Shown here: positions 43,277 through 46,016 of the stretch, piece after piece
How positions within the stretch are numbered: position 1 is the first letter of the stretch
Layout: every line of letters begins with the position of its first letter
NCBI GenBank assembly: GCA_937911325.1
Contig: CALDSD010000096.1
Coordinates: 1-46,016, forward strand
Direction of reading: 5' to 3'
DNA: 46,016 nucleotides
DNA from: an uncultured Neomegalonema sp.
GTDB lineage: Bacteria; Pseudomonadota; Alphaproteobacteria; Rhodobacterales; Rhodobacteraceae
Notes under the pieces: generated by a model
Told to the model about the DNA's origin: nothing
Database searches by the model: none
What the model saw: the letters and a program-made list of their open reading frames with translations, nothing else
Position numbers and translations under genes: made by a program

Positions 43277-44461
43277 GTGTTCATCAACTTCTTCTTCGCG
43301 CTGAAAGAGGCCAAGCTGCCGGTCTCCCTGAGGGAGTACCTGACCCTTATCGAAGCGCTAAAGACCGGGATCGCGCAATACGACGTCGAGGAGTTTTACT
43401 TCCTCGCCCGCTCGGCCCTGGTGAAGGACGAGCGCAATCTCGACAAGTTCGATGTTGTCTTCGCGCAGGTCTTCAACGGGTTGGAGGCCGGCAGCGGCGC
43501 CGACGGCGTGGAGAGCGTTCCCCTGCCCGAGGAATGGCTGCGCAAGCTGGCGGAGAAACACCTCAGCGACGAAGAGAAGACCCTCGTCGAGGCGCTCGGC
43601 GGCTGGGAGAAGCTCATGGAGACGTTGAAACAACGTCTCGAAGAACAGAAAGGGCGACACCAGGGCGGGTCGAAATGGATCGGAACCGCCGGCACCTCGC
43701 CCTTCGGCGCCTATGGCTACAACCCAGAGGGCGTCCGCATCGGCCAAAAAGAGAGCCGCCACCGTCGGGCCGTCAAAGTCTGGGACAAGCGCGAGTTCCG
43801 CAACCTCGACGACGGGATCGAGCTGGGCACTCGCAACATCAAGGTGGCGCTGAAAAGACTACGCCGCTGGGCGCGCGACGGCGCAACGGAGGAATTCGAC
43901 CTCGATGGGACGATCCGGGCGACCGCTGAGCACGGCTATCTTGACGTGAAGATGCGCCCCGAACGCCGGAATGCCGTGAAAGTTCTGCTGTTCATGGATG
44001 TCGGCGGATCGATGGACGATCACGTTCGCATCGCCGAAGAACTGTTTTCGGCCGCACATTCCGAGTTCAAGCATTTTGAATATTTCTACTTCCACAACTG
44101 CCTCTACGAGGGCGTGTGGAAGGATAACCATCGCCGATGGGATCAGCAGACCGCGACCTGGGACGTGCTGCGCACCTATGGCCCGGACTACAAGGCGGTT
44201 TTCGTCGGCGATGCTGCGATGTCGCCCTACGAGATCATTTATCCGGGCGGCGCGAACGAGCATTGGAACGAAGAATCGGGCGAGGTTTGGTTGCGCCGAG
44301 CTTTTGAGCACTGGCGCTCCGCTGTCTGGTTGAACCCGGTGCGCGAAGAAGCCTGGCGCTATACCCAGTCGACCGCGATGATCCGCAAACTGATCGGCGA
44401 CCGGATGTTCCCAATGACCCTCAAAGGTCTCGAAGCCGCAACAAAAGAGCTGAGCCGCTAG
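43277..44461 (+). CDS. VWA domain protein, CoxE-like (COG3825)
   Basis: A 394-residue cytoplasmic VWA protein, the usual partner of MoxR-type AAA+ ATPases. It starts at GTG 43277 (MFINFFFALKEAKLPVSLREYL). The N-terminal helical part is followed by RHQGGSKWIGTAGTSPFGAYGYNPEGVRIG and KVWDKREFRNLDDGIELGTRNIKVALKRLRRWAR. The VWA core comes next: KVLLFMDVGGSMDDHVRIAEELFSAA gives a variant MIDAS DxGGS in place of DxSxS, as is common in this subfamily, with FYFHNCLYEGVW and AVFVGDAAMSPYEI later. The next gene starts two bases after the stop. Confidence 0.9.
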   Translation: MFINFFFALKEAKLPVSLREYLTLIEALKTGIAQYDVEEFYFLARSALVKDERNLDKFDVVFAQVFNGLEAGSGADGVESVPLPEEWLRKLAEKHLSDEEKTLVEALGGWEKLMETLKQRLEEQKGRHQGGSKWIGTAGTSPFGAYGYNPEGVRIGQKESRHRRAVKVWDKREFRNLDDGIELGTRNIKVALKRLRRWARDGATEEFDLDGTIRATAEHGYLDVKMRPERRNAVKVLLFMDVGGSMDDHVRIAEELFSAAHSEFKHFEYFYFHNCLYEGVWKDNHRRWDQQTATWDVLRTYGPDYKAVFVGDAAMSPYEIIYPGGANEHWNEESGEVWLRRAFEHWRSAVWLNPVREEAWRYTQSTAMIRKLIGDRMFPMTLKGLEAATKELSR

Positions 44462-44463
44462 CG

Positions 44464-45114
44464 ATGCCGTCAGCCTTTGAGATCTTGATCGTTCTGGCGC
44501 TGATCGTGGGCGCGATCGCGATGAGCGATCTGCGCGAGGCGCTCGGGCTGGAAGGCCTCAAGGAAAAATCGGATCGCGTCGGCCGCAAGGGGTTCCGACC
44601 GCTGCAACTGCTCGGCGACGACGAACCCCGCGCGGCGCGGGCCTGGATCGTTCCGGATGAGGCGCCCAACGCGTTTGTGGCGCAAGGCTCCGAAATCTTC
44701 CTGACGAGCGGACTGATCGATCTCTACAAGCAAGGCGTCCTGACCCCTGAAGAGGTCACGGCGATCCTGGCGCATGAGATCGCGCATATCGAGCTTGGAC
44801 ATTATGCTCAGATGAAACGTCGCTCCGATGCTGCGGCGGTCGGCGGCGTGGTCGTGTCTCGCATGGGCGGTTTGGCGAGTTGGGTTCTTGGCGAAGGGCT
44901 TAAGCTCGAGCGGCTCTCCATGGGGCGGCAAGCGGAGTTCGAGGCGGATGCGCGCGCGGTCGAGATCCTGCGCAGACGCAGACTGGATCCGGACGCGCTG
45001 GCCACGGCGCTTGAGAAGTTCGGCGCTCAAAACGCCGTTCAAAACGGGCCCTCATGGCTCGACACGCACCCGCCGATCCCAGAGCGCGTGTCGCGAATTC
45101 GCTCCTCCGTCTGA
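44464..45114 (+). CDS. M48 family zinc metalloprotease (short)
   Basis: A 216-residue membrane-associated metallopeptidase. It has an N-terminal hydrophobic anchor (FEILIVLALIVGAIAM), a substrate strand region PNAFVAQGSEIFLTSGLIDLY, the zinc motif HEIAH in VTAILAHEIAHIELGHYAQ, and the third ligand Glu in FEADARAVEIL. The C-terminus DTHPPIPERVSRI is a family hallmark. Its ATG begins two bases after the VWA stop, so it is tightly linked to that gene. M48 members in the inner membrane act in protein quality control; the target here is unknown. Confidence 0.9.
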   Translation: MPSAFEILIVLALIVGAIAMSDLREALGLEGLKEKSDRVGRKGFRPLQLLGDDEPRAARAWIVPDEAPNAFVAQGSEIFLTSGLIDLYKQGVLTPEEVTAILAHEIAHIELGHYAQMKRRSDAAAVGGVVVSRMGGLASWVLGEGLKLERLSMGRQAEFEADARAVEILRRRRLDPDALATALEKFGAQNAVQNGPSWLDTHPPIPERVSRIRSSV

Positions 45115-45198
45115 GGGTTAAGCGCGCGCGAGCATAAAACGCAGAAAAGTGAGCGCGGATCAGTGGTCAATCGGCACTGACGAACCCATGTCATCGGC

Positions 45199-45924
45199 AT
45201 GGCGACGCTGCTGAAACTGTTACCGCTTATTGTGATCGCGTTCTTCATCTGGAGGGCGATGACGGCGAAGAGTCGAACCACCGCCTCCTTGATGCGGAAC
45301 TCCAAGCCGCTCAACGACTGGCAGATCCTTGAGGCTGTGCGCATTTTTGCCGATCGCCTCGGCGTTCCTGGATTTCAGGTGCGCATCCTCGATATGGAGC
45401 AGGTCAACGGCGTGGCCCTGCCCGGAGGTGAGATCTTCATCTCGCGCGGCCTCTATGAAAAGTTTCTGGGCAATGAAGTGTCGAGGGATGAGATCGCCGC
45501 GGTGATCGCCCATGAGATCGGCCATGTCGCACTCGGCCATCACAAACGCCGGATCTGGGCGTGGCGGAAAGAGACAGCGGCCATCGTTCTGCTTGGGGTC
45601 CTGTTGTCGCGCATCATCTTCAGCTGGATCGGGCTCTTGGCCCTGTTGGGGCTGAACATCTACCGAAACCAGATGACCCAGCGCGACGAGTTCGAAGCCG
45701 ACGCGTTCTCGGTGCAGTTGATGATGCGATCAGATCTGAACCTGAAGGCGGTGAGCTCGTTGCTGTCGAAGCTTGAGAACTGGGTCGGCGGTTCCGTGGA
45801 CCGCAGCAATCCGATCAGTTGGCTGATCAGCCACCCACCCCTGCCAGAACGCATCGAGCGGGCGAAGGAGGTGATCGCCGCCGGAATTCCGCAAAGCGAT
45901 TTTCCGAAGAACGAACACGCTTAG
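45199..45924 (+). CDS. M48 family zinc metalloprotease (second copy)
   Basis: A 241-residue M48 peptidase paralogous to the gene before it. It has an N-terminal anchor (LLKLLPLIVIAFFIWRAM), GVALPGGEIFISRGLYEKF, the zinc motif HEIGH in AAVIAHEIGHVALGHHKRR, two adjacent hydrophobic segments (ETAAIVLLGVLLSRIIFSWIGLLALLGLNIY) and the Glu ligand in DEFEADAFSVQLMM. The C-terminal SHPPLPERIERAK is conserved. It is separated by 84 bases from the first copy. Its TAG stop (45922-45924) overlaps the stop of a gene on the opposite strand. Confidence 0.92.
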   Translation: MATLLKLLPLIVIAFFIWRAMTAKSRTTASLMRNSKPLNDWQILEAVRIFADRLGVPGFQVRILDMEQVNGVALPGGEIFISRGLYEKFLGNEVSRDEIAAVIAHEIGHVALGHHKRRIWAWRKETAAIVLLGVLLSRIIFSWIGLLALLGLNIYRNQMTQRDEFEADAFSVQLMMRSDLNLKAVSSLLSKLENWVGGSVDRSNPISWLISHPPLPERIERAKEVIAAGIPQSDFPKNEHA

Positions 45925-46016
45925 GCCCTCGCTTCCAGCAGCGGTCGAGCCGCTTTTGCAACGCGCGGCAGACGGCAGCGTTTGAGATGCGCCGGAAGCG
46001 CGTCGAGGGAGATGCC
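45921..46016 (-). CDS. C-terminal end of an unidentified gene cut by the right edge
   Basis: On the minus strand a frame is open from base 46016 to a TAA at 45921-45923, giving 32 codons ending PAHLKRCRLPRVAKAARPLLEARA. It is basic and helical. Third-position composition resembles coding DNA here. No family can be assigned from this fragment. Its stop shares two bases with the M48 stop on the other strand. Confidence 0.4.
   Translation of the reverse strand, partial: GISLDALPAHLKRCRLPRVAKAARPLLEARA

Overview
The window is GC-rich chromosomal DNA from an alphaproteobacterium. The lineage call rests on gene content: an ATP-synthase zeta inhibitor (DUF1476) next to purC, a DksA with a degenerate zinc finger, a DUF6314 protein, a Bpt-type leucyltransferase, the split purS/purQ/purL system, and two TRAP-type binding proteins. 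A marine or aquatic member of the Caulobacterales/Maricaulales/Parvularculales/Rhodobacterales side of the class would fit, but that finer placement is inference. Coding density is high. I see no insertion sequence, prophage, integrase or CRISPR array.

Layout. (1) 1-4074, minus strand: a cell-envelope block (yfgM-like, bamB, 5' part of der) and panB. (2) 4337-8741, plus: a two-gene RND efflux operon (adaptor plus permease) with no outer-membrane partner. (3) 8747-17842: an orphan TRAP binding protein (minus), metA, ppk2 and bpt, then a complete TRAP operon of binding protein, enlarged small permease and large permease with a roughly 330-residue soluble C-terminal extension. (4) 18014-24352: bioY with its terminator, a DUF6314 gene, purB, a three-gene ABC importer of the COG2984/4120/1101 (TrpXYZ-like) kind whose permease gene has an in-frame TAA at codon 16, and an exported glutathione peroxidase ending at a strong terminator. 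(5) 24359-27709, minus: two photolyase/cryptochrome genes flanking a small DUF2256 gene. (6) 27777-36587: zeta subunit, then a purine/Fe-S block purC-purS-purQ ... purL ... bolA-grxD, interrupted by an EamA transporter, two uncharacterised genes and ridA. (7) 36859-36932: tRNA-Gln(CUG) with a recognisable promoter. (8) 37018-40056: a renalase-like oxidoreductase, an ArsR-type regulator divergent from two small dimeric alpha/beta-barrel (NIPSNAP and ABM-like) genes, and dksA. (9) 40399-45924, plus: a run opened by a MoxR-type AAA+ ATPase and closed by a CoxE-like VWA protein and two M48 metalloproteases, with a GNAT enzyme and three poorly known genes between them. A partial minus-strand gene begins at the right edge.

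Observations most worth following up: the nonsense codon in the ABC permease (21990-21992); the large coiled-coil-like tail on the TRAP permease; the pair of multi-hairpin intergenic elements that share a near-identical 42-base palindromic core (35551-35717 and 39455-39622); the MoxR/VWA/M48 neighbourhood; and Glu111 in MetA, which predicts acetyl-CoA rather than succinyl-CoA use. No single element proves a wholly new system. The MoxR/VWA/M48 run and the TRAP tail are the best candidates for undescribed biology.
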